A DNA stretch of 33,878 nucleotides from Microcaldota archaeon (GCA_018812715.1 JAHJCT010000017.1:268019-301896); one strand, 5' to 3'; positions 10,000-17,061 are shown, counted from the stretch's first letter. Made by a program: numbers and translations. The notes: a model not told the origin generated them from the letters alone.

Positions 10000-11195
10000 A
10001 TTAACCTCTGTATGCCTGCCATATACCATTCACCACCTAATGCGGTTGACAAGCTTTTTGCCCCTGCAATTGTTACTACTGCTATGAGTATGAAATCCAA
10101 ATAACCCATAAGCACTGCATTGTTCACATCTCTGAGAAATGGATAAAGTGTATCAAAGACCTTATCTGCATAGTCATCGCTAGTTGCAGCAAAAACAATG
10201 GACCATATTAATAACAAGAAGGCAAAGACTAGCTGAAACACTAATTGTATAATCGGATATACTATATATTCAATTATTGGTTTGCATGCATTGAATAAAC
10301 CAGCTCCTACTACAGGTATGAGTAAAAATACAAAACATACTATTATTGCAAACAAAGGATCTGTTAAACTGAACATTATGCGCAGAAATTCTGATTCGCA
10401 GAGCCATTCCATGGCAACCATTGCCCATGGATCAGCATCCAGATTATCTAAATTTGATATTCTTGGTGTAGGAAAATCTATTGATTGATTTAGTGCATCT
10501 GCCATTATTATTGAAAGCGGAAGAAAAACAATGCCTGCAAGTGATAATGCAATTAGCGTATTTCCAAGCTTTCTTGTAAACGGTATCATCCTGACTATAA
10601 ATGCAAGCGGTAAGAATATCTCAGGTATTGTTATCTTAAGAAATACAACAAGCATCCTTATTCCTTCATATATGAATGTAATATTCGTAAGGGCCTGGGC
10701 TGCAAGATTAAGGCTTATGAGCATTAATGAGACCCCGCCAATTGGATTTCCAGAATAACTAATAGAAACATACCACAATGGTATATTGATATATGGTGAA
10801 TATGTTGCAGCTGATCTGATCCTTGTTGCTGCCCGTATGACATCACTAAATGCCTCATCATAATTATTTATCCAACTGTCTATCATGTCAAGTGATACCT
10901 GTACATAATCAGATTCTCCAGTTATGGCCTCACTTACACCTGTAGATCCAATAAATGCCCCTGCAATTATTGCAATAAGTATTACTGCAGCAAAAAATTC
11001 TCTTAATTCATTTTTAGCCCAAGCCTGCAATCTTGGATCTCCTATTGATGCAGCCAGCATATTAGATAATGCAAGAAAAACTATTACGATAAGAGCAACA
11101 ATTGGAACTGCATATATCAGATCTTCTATTGGCTCTACGGCAAAAGCGGCAGAAAATATGAATAAAAGTGCCAATAATACGAGCCGTGTATGCAT
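9996..11195 (-). CDS. Polytopic membrane protein, tandem paralogue family (member 6, first gene of operon)
   Basis: 399 aa, first gene of the leftward operon. Signal peptide-like start (MHTRLVLLALLFIFSAAFA), A-K-N-E at 60-63, core motif PLAFIVRMIPFTRKLG at 196-211, and tail GGEWYMAGIQRLI. It has additional membrane-spanning hydrophobic stretches at roughly 280-345 that the others lack, so it may differ in topology. A TATA-like GTTTAAATG lies about 25 bp upstream of the ATG, with no obvious Shine-Dalgarno site, so the transcript is probably leaderless. Function unknown. Confidence 0.85.
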   Translation of the reverse strand: MHTRLVLLALLFIFSAAFAVEPIEDLIYAVPIVALIVIVFLALSNMLAASIGDPRLQAWAKNELREFFAAVILIAIIAGAFIGSTGVSEAITGESDYVQVSLDMIDSWINNYDEAFSDVIRAATRIRSAATYSPYINIPLWYVSISYSGNPIGGVSLMLISLNLAAQALTNITFIYEGIRMLVVFLKITIPEIFLPLAFIVRMIPFTRKLGNTLIALSLAGIVFLPLSIIMADALNQSIDFPTPRISNLDNLDADPWAMVAMEWLCESEFLRIMFSLTDPLFAIIVCFVFLLIPVVGAGLFNACKPIIEYIVYPIIQLVFQLVFAFLLLIWSIVFAATSDDYADKVFDTLYPFLRDVNNAVLMGYLDFILIAVVTIAGAKSLSTALGGEWYMAGIQRLI

Positions 11196-11214
11196 GTCTA
11201 CATTTCTTGCTCAT

Positions 11215-11225
11215 ACATTTAAACT
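11215..11225 (-). promoter_or_regulatory. TATA box for the leftward membrane operon
   Basis: The minus strand reads AGTTTAAATGT here, centred about 25 bp before the ATG at 11195. That is the archaeal TATA-to-start distance for a leaderless mRNA. It shares an 87-bp intergenic region with the rightward promoter of the 1062-aa gene. Confidence 0.55.
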
Positions 11226-11250
11226 TTTTCTTTAAGTGCATCTAGCACGT

Positions 11251-11262
11251 AAATTTATAAAT
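11251..11262 (+). promoter_or_regulatory. TATA box for the 1062-aa membrane protein gene
   Basis: AAATTTATAAAT, centred about 26 bp before the ATG at 11283, with no ribosome binding site between. This is a strong archaeal TATA match and implies a leaderless transcript. The divergent arrangement with the membrane operon suggests joint control. Confidence 0.65.
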
Positions 11263-11282
11263 TTACCAAAGATAGTACTAGC

Positions 11283-14200
11283 ATGAGGCTGGCTCTTATA
11301 TTTCTCGCTCTTATATTTTTGTCATTTGCACCAGATACGTGCATTGAATGTGAAGAATTTCTTGGAAAGCCAACAGCAAATCTTATTCCATTACTTGATG
11401 AAACAACTCATATTCTTGAGCTAAATGTGTATTATGAAAATGTTAGTGCAAGTCCTTCACGGATTCCAATCACTAACACTATTCTAATAGTGGAAATGTC
11501 TAATTCTACCGGTCTGCTTGAACTTTGGAAAATTTATACTGATGATGAAGGAAAAGCGACTTTTGATTTTTCTTTTAGGCAAGACAGTTGTATCAATTTT
11601 AGGGTATTATATTGTCCTTTTTGTACTCCAACCTCTCCTGGTTGCGGTTTTGAAGAATGCATGAGATATGCAAATATAGAAACTGATTCTTACACCTATA
11701 ATAATTTTGATAATAATGTAAGTGCTGCAGCTGATATACCTGATGCGCTCGGCGCTAGTTCTCCGGCAACACTTTCTGAAGACCGTTATGTTCCAAATAT
11801 GGCTGTTGCAAGTTATTGTCCGCCTCCTCCGCCTCAGAGCGATACGCCTGCTCTTTGTCTCCCATTAATTATTGTTTTCTCATTGCTTGGTGGTTCACTT
11901 TATCTCACTGGCAGGAATCCATTTACTGGCTTTAATATTGGTGGTGCCAGAATGGGCAGGCATATAAGGTATCAGGCAAGGGGCAGAGGTTTCCACATGA
12001 ATCTGGGGGTAGTGGTAAGTGCAATCAGTACCATATCCAGTGCAATTAAAACTGCGAGTAAAGAAGGCGGAAGTAAAGAATTAGCCAAACAAGAGCGTGA
12101 GAGGGCAGGGCAAAATGTTTTTGGTGCAAGTGCTATAGGAAGAATCGATACTGCTATTGGTACTGCTAAACAAGCTGGCAGAGCAACCTCTAATGCAAGA
12201 GATTTTGGGCGGGCATTTGAAGCTATGGTGGGTCAAAGGCGCCGTGGTGGCGCCCAGCAAACTGATGCTGATGGAAGAGCAGTTGGTGGCGGAGGGTTAG
12301 CCCCAACTGTAAGAGGAGAAGATATGGTTATAGAGGTTAAAGAAGGCGGCAAACAAGGAGTAACTGCTGCTGGAGCCTATTTCGGAACAGTTTTTGCAAG
12401 TTTGGGGAATGTACTTCTATTTGCTCTAACTCAAACGATTGTTGGAAGAACTATCGGTTCTTATTATTCTCTCTGTACTGGCCGTTCTATGACTGAGGAT
12501 ATGTTTGCGGATCACAGTGAAAGATTGCAAAATGATACTGCTGTGTTGGCACAAATGATTGAAGCAGAGGGCGGAATTGAAATTAATGGCCACACTGTAA
12601 CTGGTGTAAGAGTGGAGCGTGATGCAGATGGCAATGCAGTGGGGAGAGTGTTTGTTGTTCAAGTTGAAGGTGGAGAAGGCGTTGGTGAGGTTGCTGAAGG
12701 TAGGATGGAGATCGTTACCAATACCAGTGGGCAGGTTGTCGAAGTCAGGTATAATACCAGTTTGGAAGAAGGTGCTGAACCAACACAAATAGCTGTTGGC
12801 TTGGTTGAGGCACAAGGACCACTTCCTGAAGGCCAAGAAGGTCCACTTCAAATAGTACAAGCAGAAGTTGTTTCTACTCACAGGGTTGAGGAGCTGCCAG
12901 AAGATTTTGTCGGACCTCCGGGATTAGTTGAGGCTCCCAATTATGGTGGTGATAGAGAAGTTGCACCTGATCAAAGTGCCGCCCTTAGAGCATATAATGC
13001 TTTTGCACAGGGGAACACAGACCTTGCGCTTGGAACTAATGCTGGAGATTTCATACAGTCATTTGATGAAACACATACTGCAATGAATAATGTTCTAACA
13101 AACATTAGAAGTGATATAAGTGAAGAAATTAGAACAAGAGAGCAAAATATAGAGCGTTCTCACGATTCAAGCGAAGAACTCAGAAGGGCTGATGAAGAAA
13201 TTGCAGGTACAGAAGTATCGCTTCTTTTGCGTGTTTCTCCTGGTGACAGGGAAGCAGTGCGGAGCGGATTTCTTGGCGGTCCTGATGGTCCTGCTACAGA
13301 AATAGAAGCAACCCAGCGCCTCCATGAAGCAGGAAGCGAGGCATTTGGAGGTGGTGGGGATGATGAACAGTTTACACATTTCCATGCTGCTCTTGGCAGT
13401 GAAGTAGCGCATGAGGCTCTTGGTAGTGGGGACGATCGCAATGCACTTGCACAAGTTAGCTCTATCATACTTGGCCGCAACTCTGTTGGCGATCTTGAAA
13501 ATATGACTGTTGATCAATTTAGGGAGCAGGTCCAACAAGAACTTACCCGCCATGACGTTAATGCTGAAGATGCACAACGTATTGCTAATTCTGTTACACC
13601 AGATGCATTCCAACAGGTTAATCATGCAGTGACAGAGTTCAGAGAAGAACTTCGTGACCATGATCTCAGGCCAGAATTACAGCAAGCTCTATTTTCAGTT
13701 CCGTTATCTGAAGTAAGTCATGTTGCTGAGGTTGGCCACCGAACCGACGAAGGCAATATGGCTCCACTTTATTCACAATATCCGGCGGCAATGGGGGCAC
13801 TTCCAGAAGAAATGAGACAAGAAGTAAGAGAATATAATTATCTGCAAAATATGTCTCAATCTTTTGATAGGACAAATAATCATTTTAATAATGGTAATTT
13901 TCAGGATATGCAGGCATCATTTGGGACATATAACGAGCAAAATTCTCATTATGTTGAAACAGTTGCTATTCACACGGCATATAACAATGGGATGCTTAAC
14001 AATGAGGAATATCAGCTCGCTTCAAGAGGCTCGGATAATCTTGTAAGATCCTATGGTGCTCCATCTTCTGATAGAGAATGTATTGACCAACACCAGCAAG
14101 CAATAGGTGTTATAGATACATATATGGATGCCGGAAATTTTGATAATGCTAGAGCAGTTGTTGCTCAGCAGGTTCGCATTTCTGAATCTGTAGGTGATCA

Positions 14201-14471
14201 CAATACTGCTATTGAATATTCCCGCATGTTTGGTCAAATAAATCTGGCTGAACAATATCATAATGCTGAATATGAAAGACAACCTGGTTTTGAAGGACCC
14301 GCACGTCCTGAACCACAAACAGCATTGCCAGATCCAATTGATGTGAGCGTAAGACAGATGGAATATTTCAACATACTAAGAGATACAAGTGCCCGGGACC
14401 TTGCTGGAGGGGCAGAACGTTTAGAAAGAAGGATGCACAAAGAAGGCCGTGATGAACATGGCGGCGTATAA
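11283..14471 (+). CDS. Large membrane-anchored protein with Cys-containing ectodomain and long helical tail
   Basis: 1062 aa. Signal-like N-terminus, then an ectodomain (about 20-190) with CIEC, CPFC and other cysteines, several N-x-S/T sequons and a strand pattern (NTILIVEMS, WKIYTDDEGKATFDF) like Ig/carboxypeptidase-regulatory modules. A CPPPPP linker leads to a membrane segment at about 191-208, followed by basic residues. A second hydrophobic stretch lies near 360-390 (FGTVFASLGNVLLFALTQ). The remaining ~650 residues are hydrophilic, acidic and cysteine-poor, with helix-turn-helix spacing near the C-terminus that resembles TPR-like repeats. I recognise no family. Divergent transcription from the six-paralogue operon suggests it belongs to the same apparatus, perhaps as the link to the cytoplasm. 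A PadR-like regulator begins 1 nt after its stop. Confidence 0.8.
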   Translation: MRLALIFLALIFLSFAPDTCIECEEFLGKPTANLIPLLDETTHILELNVYYENVSASPSRIPITNTILIVEMSNSTGLLELWKIYTDDEGKATFDFSFRQDSCINFRVLYCPFCTPTSPGCGFEECMRYANIETDSYTYNNFDNNVSAAADIPDALGASSPATLSEDRYVPNMAVASYCPPPPPQSDTPALCLPLIIVFSLLGGSLYLTGRNPFTGFNIGGARMGRHIRYQARGRGFHMNLGVVVSAISTISSAIKTASKEGGSKELAKQERERAGQNVFGASAIGRIDTAIGTAKQAGRATSNARDFGRAFEAMVGQRRRGGAQQTDADGRAVGGGGLAPTVRGEDMVIEVKEGGKQGVTAAGAYFGTVFASLGNVLLFALTQTIVGRTIGSYYSLCTGRSMTEDMFADHSERLQNDTAVLAQMIEAEGGIEINGHTVTGVRVERDADGNAVGRVFVVQVEGGEGVGEVAEGRMEIVTNTSGQVVEVRYNTSLEEGAEPTQIAVGLVEAQGPLPEGQEGPLQIVQAEVVSTHRVEELPEDFVGPPGLVEAPNYGGDREVAPDQSAALRAYNAFAQGNTDLALGTNAGDFIQSFDETHTAMNNVLTNIRSDISEEIRTREQNIERSHDSSEELRRADEEIAGTEVSLLLRVSPGDREAVRSGFLGGPDGPATEIEATQRLHEAGSEAFGGGGDDEQFTHFHAALGSEVAHEALGSGDDRNALAQVSSIILGRNSVGDLENMTVDQFREQVQQELTRHDVNAEDAQRIANSVTPDAFQQVNHAVTEFREELRDHDLRPELQQALFSVPLSEVSHVAEVGHRTDEGNMAPLYSQYPAAMGALPEEMRQEVREYNYLQNMSQSFDRTNNHFNNGNFQDMQASFGTYNEQNSHYVETVAIHTAYNNGMLNNEEYQLASRGSDNLVRSYGAPSSDRECIDQHQQAIGVIDTYMDAGNFDNARAVVAQQVRISESVGDHNTAIEYSRMFGQINLAEQYHNAEYERQPGFEGPARPEPQTALPDPIDVSVRQMEYFNILRDTSARDLAGGAERLERRMHKEGRDEHGGV

Positions 14472-14472
14472 G

Positions 14473-14784
14473 ATGAGGCTTTCTTCAAAGCCAATCAAAA
14501 GACTCAAGAAACTTTTAACTTCTGGCAATCTTTGGCTTTACATACTCTCACTTGCAAGGCAAAAAGAAATATATGCATATGAACTGGATAAAGAAATAGA
14601 AAAAGAATTTTTCTTTAAACCAAATAAAATTATGGTATATGTTGTGCTTTATAAAATTGAAAAAGAAGGACTTATTACCTCAGAATATCATGAAAGAAGA
14701 AAATATTACAAAATAACTCAAAAAGGTCTTGAAACCCTTGATCTGGCACGTGAATATTTTACCATACTTTCAAACAAACTGTGA
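14473..14784 (+). CDS. PadR-like winged-helix transcriptional regulator
   Basis: 103 aa from the ATG at 14473, which leaves 1 nt after the previous TAA; the in-frame ATG at 14449 would overlap that gene and is less likely. The sequence LWLYILSLARQKEIYAYEL, then a second helical element, and YKIEKEGLITSEYHERRKYYKITQKG, is the PadR/winged-helix pattern: short N-terminal helix, recognition helix, and a wing with R-R-K-Y-Y-x-I-T. Members bind DNA as dimers and usually repress. Its position directly behind the 1062-aa membrane gene makes it a candidate regulator of that gene and the divergent operon (inference). Confidence 0.75.
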   Translation: MRLSSKPIKRLKKLLTSGNLWLYILSLARQKEIYAYELDKEIEKEFFFKPNKIMVYVVLYKIEKEGLITSEYHERRKYYKITQKGLETLDLAREYFTILSNKL

Positions 14785-14788
14785 TTAC

Positions 14789-15310
14789 ATGCGCATCATC
14801 ATAACTGGTTCTCCAGGAACAGGGAAATCAATAATAGCAAAAAAGCTTGCAAAATTGCTTGATTTGGAACTTATTGATATAAAGAAAATTGTAAAGAAAA
14901 AAGGCATTTCTACTGAAGTTGATATCAAAAAACTTGCCTCTGCATTAAAGTTTCTGAAAAAGAAGAATAATTACATAGTTGAAGGCCATTTAGCGTGTGA
15001 AACAAAACTTCCTGCTGATTACATATTTGTGCTTCGCACACATCCAAACATCCTGAAGAAAAGACTCAAAAAAAGAAAATATGGGAAAAAGAAACTTGAA
15101 GAAAATCTTATGGCAGAGATGCTTGATTATTGTACGCAAAGAGTAGAACAAGTTTATGGGAAAAAGCCACTTGAACTAGATACAGCAAACAAAACACCAG
15201 AAAAATCAGTACTTGAAATTAAAAATGCAATAAAGCAAAAGAAGAAAAAGCTTGATTCCGTAAATTACTCCAAAGAACTCAAAAACTATCTCAAACTTAA
15301 AAATGAATAG
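14789..15310 (+). CDS. AK6/Fap7-like nucleoside-monophosphate kinase (P-loop)
   Basis: 173 aa from the ATG at 14789, 4 nt after the preceding stop. A longer in-frame start at 14729 would add 20 residues ahead of the canonical MRIIITGSPGTGKS beginning. The Walker A motif GSPGTGKS is at 7-14; VEGHLACE and LPADYIFVLRTHP follow, as in archaeal AK6/Fap7 proteins. The family are small adenylate-kinase-like ATPases that act in 30S/40S ribosome maturation with uS11. The lysine-rich C-terminal extension (last ~40 residues) is longer than in typical members. Co-directional and tightly spaced with the PadR gene. Confidence 0.8.
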   Translation: MRIIITGSPGTGKSIIAKKLAKLLDLELIDIKKIVKKKGISTEVDIKKLASALKFLKKKNNYIVEGHLACETKLPADYIFVLRTHPNILKKRLKKRKYGKKKLEENLMAEMLDYCTQRVEQVYGKKPLELDTANKTPEKSVLEIKNAIKQKKKKLDSVNYSKELKNYLKLKNE

Positions 15311-15325
15311 AGGTATAAGTATACA

Positions 15326-15408
15326 CTAAGATGGGGATGTCCTTGAAACAAAGTTTCAAGACAGTCTTGAACGGCGTGCCGTTCAAGGACATCGAAAACC
15401 CCTCTTAG
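15326..15408 (+). promoter_or_regulatory. Structured leader hairpin with 54-nt palindromic insert, upstream of scpB
   Basis: The outer arms CTAAGATGGGGAT (15326-15338) and CGAAAACCCCTCTTAG (15393-15408) pair as CTAAGA/TCTTAG and GGGG/CCCC. Between them sits a 54-nt insert (15339-15392) closed by GTCCTTGAA/TTCAAGGAC and holding two further hairpins, CTTGAAAC-AAA-GTTTCAAG and GAACGG-CGTG-CCGTTC. GAAAACCC in the 3' arm is complementary to GGGTTTTC just before the scpB ATG, so a second fold could hide the ribosome binding site. The hairpin without the insert recurs at 33774 and 33839. A TATA-like TATAAGTA at 15314-15321 could put a start site inside the element, so whether it acts as RNA or DNA is open. 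Confidence 0.6.
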
Positions 15409-15429
15409 AGATACAGAGAGGGTTTTCAA

Positions 15430-15885
15430 ATGAAGGAAGAAAAAAGGCTCATTGAAGCTGCATTATTCATAAGCGGCAGAGATATGTCTCTGGAAGAGCT
15501 TCGTTCACTTACTGGTATTGGTGCTTTGGGGTATCTTCAGGGTGTAGTGCAAGAACTTCAGAAAGATTATGAATCTAGAGAAAGTGCTATCGAGATCCTT
15601 GAAATAAACGGCAAATACTCTATGCGCATAAAAAATGAATGTATAAATAGAGTAAAACAGTTTGCCCAGGATTCTGAAATAAGCAAATGTGCTCTTCGTA
15701 CCTTGGCATACATCTCCAAACATGATGGAATGTTGAAATCAAGTTTAGTAAAAAAACTTGGAACAGGTATTTACCAGGATGTCAAAGAACTTGTGGCATC
15801 AGAATTTGTAAAACAAACAAAAGCAGGAAGAACATCAAAACTTACGCTAACAGAGAAGTTTAAGAAATATTTTGCCCAGGAATAA
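15430..15885 (+). CDS. scpB: ScpB-like segregation and condensation protein
   Basis: 151 aa. It starts KEEKRLIEAALFISGRDMSLEELRSLTG, the typical ScpB N-terminal winged helix. The strand pair AIEILEINGKYSMRIK and a second winged helix (about 78-150) follow, including CALRTLAYISKHDGMLKSSLVKKLGTGIYQDVKEL. ScpB forms the kleisin-associated subunit of SMC condensin in chromosome segregation. It is shorter than bacterial ScpB (about 190) but in the archaeal range. No scpA or smc is adjacent. The ATG is preceded by GAGAGGGTTTTCAA, a strong ribosome binding site that forms part of the structured leader described separately. Confidence 0.8.
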   Translation: MKEEKRLIEAALFISGRDMSLEELRSLTGIGALGYLQGVVQELQKDYESRESAIEILEINGKYSMRIKNECINRVKQFAQDSEISKCALRTLAYISKHDGMLKSSLVKKLGTGIYQDVKELVASEFVKQTKAGRTSKLTLTEKFKKYFAQE

Positions 15886-15897
15886 AGCTGAAATCTT

Positions 15898-15919
15898 GAT
15901 GAACGACGTTTCGTTCATT
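15898..15919 (+). repeat. Hairpin downstream of scpB matching the one upstream
   Basis: ATGAACGA-CGTT-TCGTTCAT forms a short perfect stem. Its core GAACGA/TCGTTC differs from the upstream hairpin core GAACGG/CCGTTC (15370-15385) by a matched pair change (G-C to A-T), and both are preceded by CTTGA. The two thus flank scpB. Role unknown; it could serve as part of a terminator or a processing site before the tRNA. Confidence 0.45.
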
Positions 15920-15948
15920 ATCTCTCATCTTAGTCATTTCATTCTTAA

Positions 15949-16083
15949 GCTGAGATCGCATAATCTGGTAGTGCGCCGGTCTTGAAAACCGGTCCCTCCG
16001 GGATTGCAGGTTCAATCCGCCTTTTAGGAAAAGGCGTCCCAAAACGAGCCCCTGAATTGCGGGAACATATCCTGCTCTCAGCG
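15949..16083 (+). tRNA. tRNA-Ser(UGA), interrupted by a 53-nt intron in the T loop
   Basis: Acceptor GCTGAGA (15949-15955) pairs perfectly with TCTCAGC (16076-16082), followed by discriminator G at 16083. The D arm GCAT/GTGC carries the loop AATCTGGTA with A14, G18G19 and A21 in place. The anticodon arm is CCGGT-CTTGAAA-ACCGG, with anticodon TGA at 15983-15985. The variable arm TCCC-TCC-GGGA is the long class II arm of serine tRNAs. The T stem GCAGG (16006-16010) finds its partner CCTGC only at 16071-16075. Removing 16016-16068 restores the canonical T arm GCAGG-TTCAAAT-CCTGC, giving an 82-nt tRNA. No CCA is encoded. A T7 run follows at 16084. Confidence 0.88.
16016..16068 (+). other. tRNA intron at T-loop position 58/59 with relaxed BHB motif
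   Basis: GTTC (16010-16013) pairs with GAAC (16063-16066), and CCGC (16017-16020) with GCGG (16059-16062). This leaves a 5' bulge AAT (16014-16016) and a 3' bulge ATA (16067-16069). Cutting each bulge after its second base, as the archaeal splicing endonuclease does, yields exactly the canonical T loop. The outer helix is imperfect (extra TC after the 3' bulge), so the bulge-helix-bulge is of the relaxed kind. Confidence 0.75.
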
Positions 16084-16090
16084 TTTTTTT
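16084..16090 (+). terminator. Oligo-T terminator after tRNA-Ser
   Basis: TTTTTTT begins immediately after the discriminator base of the tRNA, as is usual for archaeal tRNA transcription termination. Confidence 0.6.
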
Positions 16091-16121
16091 ACTAACCCAT
16101 ATATCAGAATTATTTAAAACA

Positions 16122-16129
16122 TTTATATA
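16122..16129 (+). promoter_or_regulatory. TATA box of the methyltransferase gene
   Basis: TTTATATA centred about 27 bp before the ATG at 16153, with no ribosome binding site between, consistent with a leaderless mRNA. Confidence 0.5.
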
Positions 16130-16152
16130 CATATTAGATAACACCGTTTATT

Positions 16153-16914
16153 ATGCGAACCAAACTTTCAACTCTGGAACTTGCAAGAAATGCAGACAGA
16201 TCGCGCCAGCTGAAAGAAATTGCACATTTCCATGATCGAGTTGCGAGAACACAAGAAGGCCAATTTGTAAATTCTTTAGGGCCCCATATTGCAGCAACCA
16301 TAATGCATCGTACAGTTGGAAAAGCAGTTGGAAGGGCACTTGTAAGAGCACTCGTCCATCGTTCTGATAAGATTTATGGTCAAATCGAGCCTTTCATCGG
16401 TGAAGGAACGAATGTGCTTGACCTTGGTTGTGGGGATGGTAAAGTTGGCGAATTAGTTCACATTAACAAGAACAGCAACGTAATTCTAGCGGATATAGAT
16501 AATTTCCTGAAAGTACAACTTCCATTCCATCGTTATGATGGTAGAACTCTCCCGTTTGCCGATAATTTCTTTGATCATGTCCTTTTGCTTACTGTACTCC
16601 ACCATAGTGATGATCCAGAACGAGTTTTCGAAGAAGCATTGCGAGTGACAAACAAAAGCGTGATAGTCATAGAATCCGTATATTTCAATAATCTCCACAG
16701 GGGTGTCAACAAGTTTCTTGACTGGTTCTATAATCGTGTGTTGAATTCACCTGAAGTTACTGTTCCTTTTAACTTCCTTAGTCCAGATGCGTGGGTGATG
16801 CTTTTTGAGATGTATGTCGGAAGAGTTATTCACATGGAGCACCTTGGACTAGACCAACCTCTTGTGCCAGAGTGGCATACTCTTTATGTTATCGAGAAGA
16901 AATTTTATCCGTAA
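16153..16914 (+). CDS. Class I SAM-dependent methyltransferase (type 11)
   Basis: 253 aa. The N-terminal ~75 residues are basic and helical. The Rossmann methyltransferase motif I is NVLDLGCGDGKVGEL, with LDLGCGDG at 89-96. It is followed by an acidic strand end (VILADIDN), then DGRTLPFADNFFDHVLLLTVLHH, the motif II/III region of type-11 methyltransferases. The C-terminal lid region includes FNFLSPDAWVMLFEM. Substrate unknown; related proteins methylate small molecules, lipids or sugars. The gene stands alone with its own TATA box. Confidence 0.85.
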   Translation: MRTKLSTLELARNADRSRQLKEIAHFHDRVARTQEGQFVNSLGPHIAATIMHRTVGKAVGRALVRALVHRSDKIYGQIEPFIGEGTNVLDLGCGDGKVGELVHINKNSNVILADIDNFLKVQLPFHRYDGRTLPFADNFFDHVLLLTVLHHSDDPERVFEEALRVTNKSVIVIESVYFNNLHRGVNKFLDWFYNRVLNSPEVTVPFNFLSPDAWVMLFEMYVGRVIHMEHLGLDQPLVPEWHTLYVIEKKFYP

Positions 16915-16997
16915 AATTCGTACAACGAGTCATTCTTTGGGGGATGAATGAGCAAGCGTGGCGAATTCTACTTTGGACTATTTATCCTTGGTTGTTT

Positions 16998-17009
16998 CTA
17001 TATAAATGC
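16998..17009 (+). promoter_or_regulatory. TATA box of the ACT-domain gene
   Basis: TTCTATATAAAT predicts a start site near 17030, leaving a leader of about 30 nt that contains AGGTG before the ATG at 17062. The rest of 16915-17061 shows nothing I can name. Confidence 0.45.
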
Positions 17010-17061
17010 TTTTGCCATTACTTTTAATATGTTAATCTTTCATATTATTTAGGTGTTAATT

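Noticed and set aside
10000-10029. Longer N-terminus for membrane paralogue 5 starting at 10029
   Set aside because: It would place ten polar residues before a clear signal peptide and overlap the upstream gene by 34 nt, while the ATG at 9999 gives an ATGA junction like its neighbours.
3750-11195. Archaellum/type IV pilus or known ABC/DMT transporter operon
   Set aside because: No class III signal peptides, no FlaJ/TadC or secretion ATPase motifs, no nucleotide-binding subunit, and the shared core motif fits none of these that I know.
12426-14318. Leftward ORFs of 69-164 codons inside the 1062-aa gene
   Set aside because: Shadows of the rightward frame, which is continuous with a signal sequence and membrane segments.
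15889-15955. Possible box C/D sRNA (TTGATGA near 15895, CTGA near 15950)
   Set aside because: The CTGA belongs to the tRNA acceptor stem, no C'/D' pair is visible, and the interval is occupied by a hairpin.
16915-17061. Small RNA in the gap before the ACT-domain gene (GGGGGATGAATGAGC)
   Set aside because: No stable fold or family motif beyond a TATA box and ribosome binding site.
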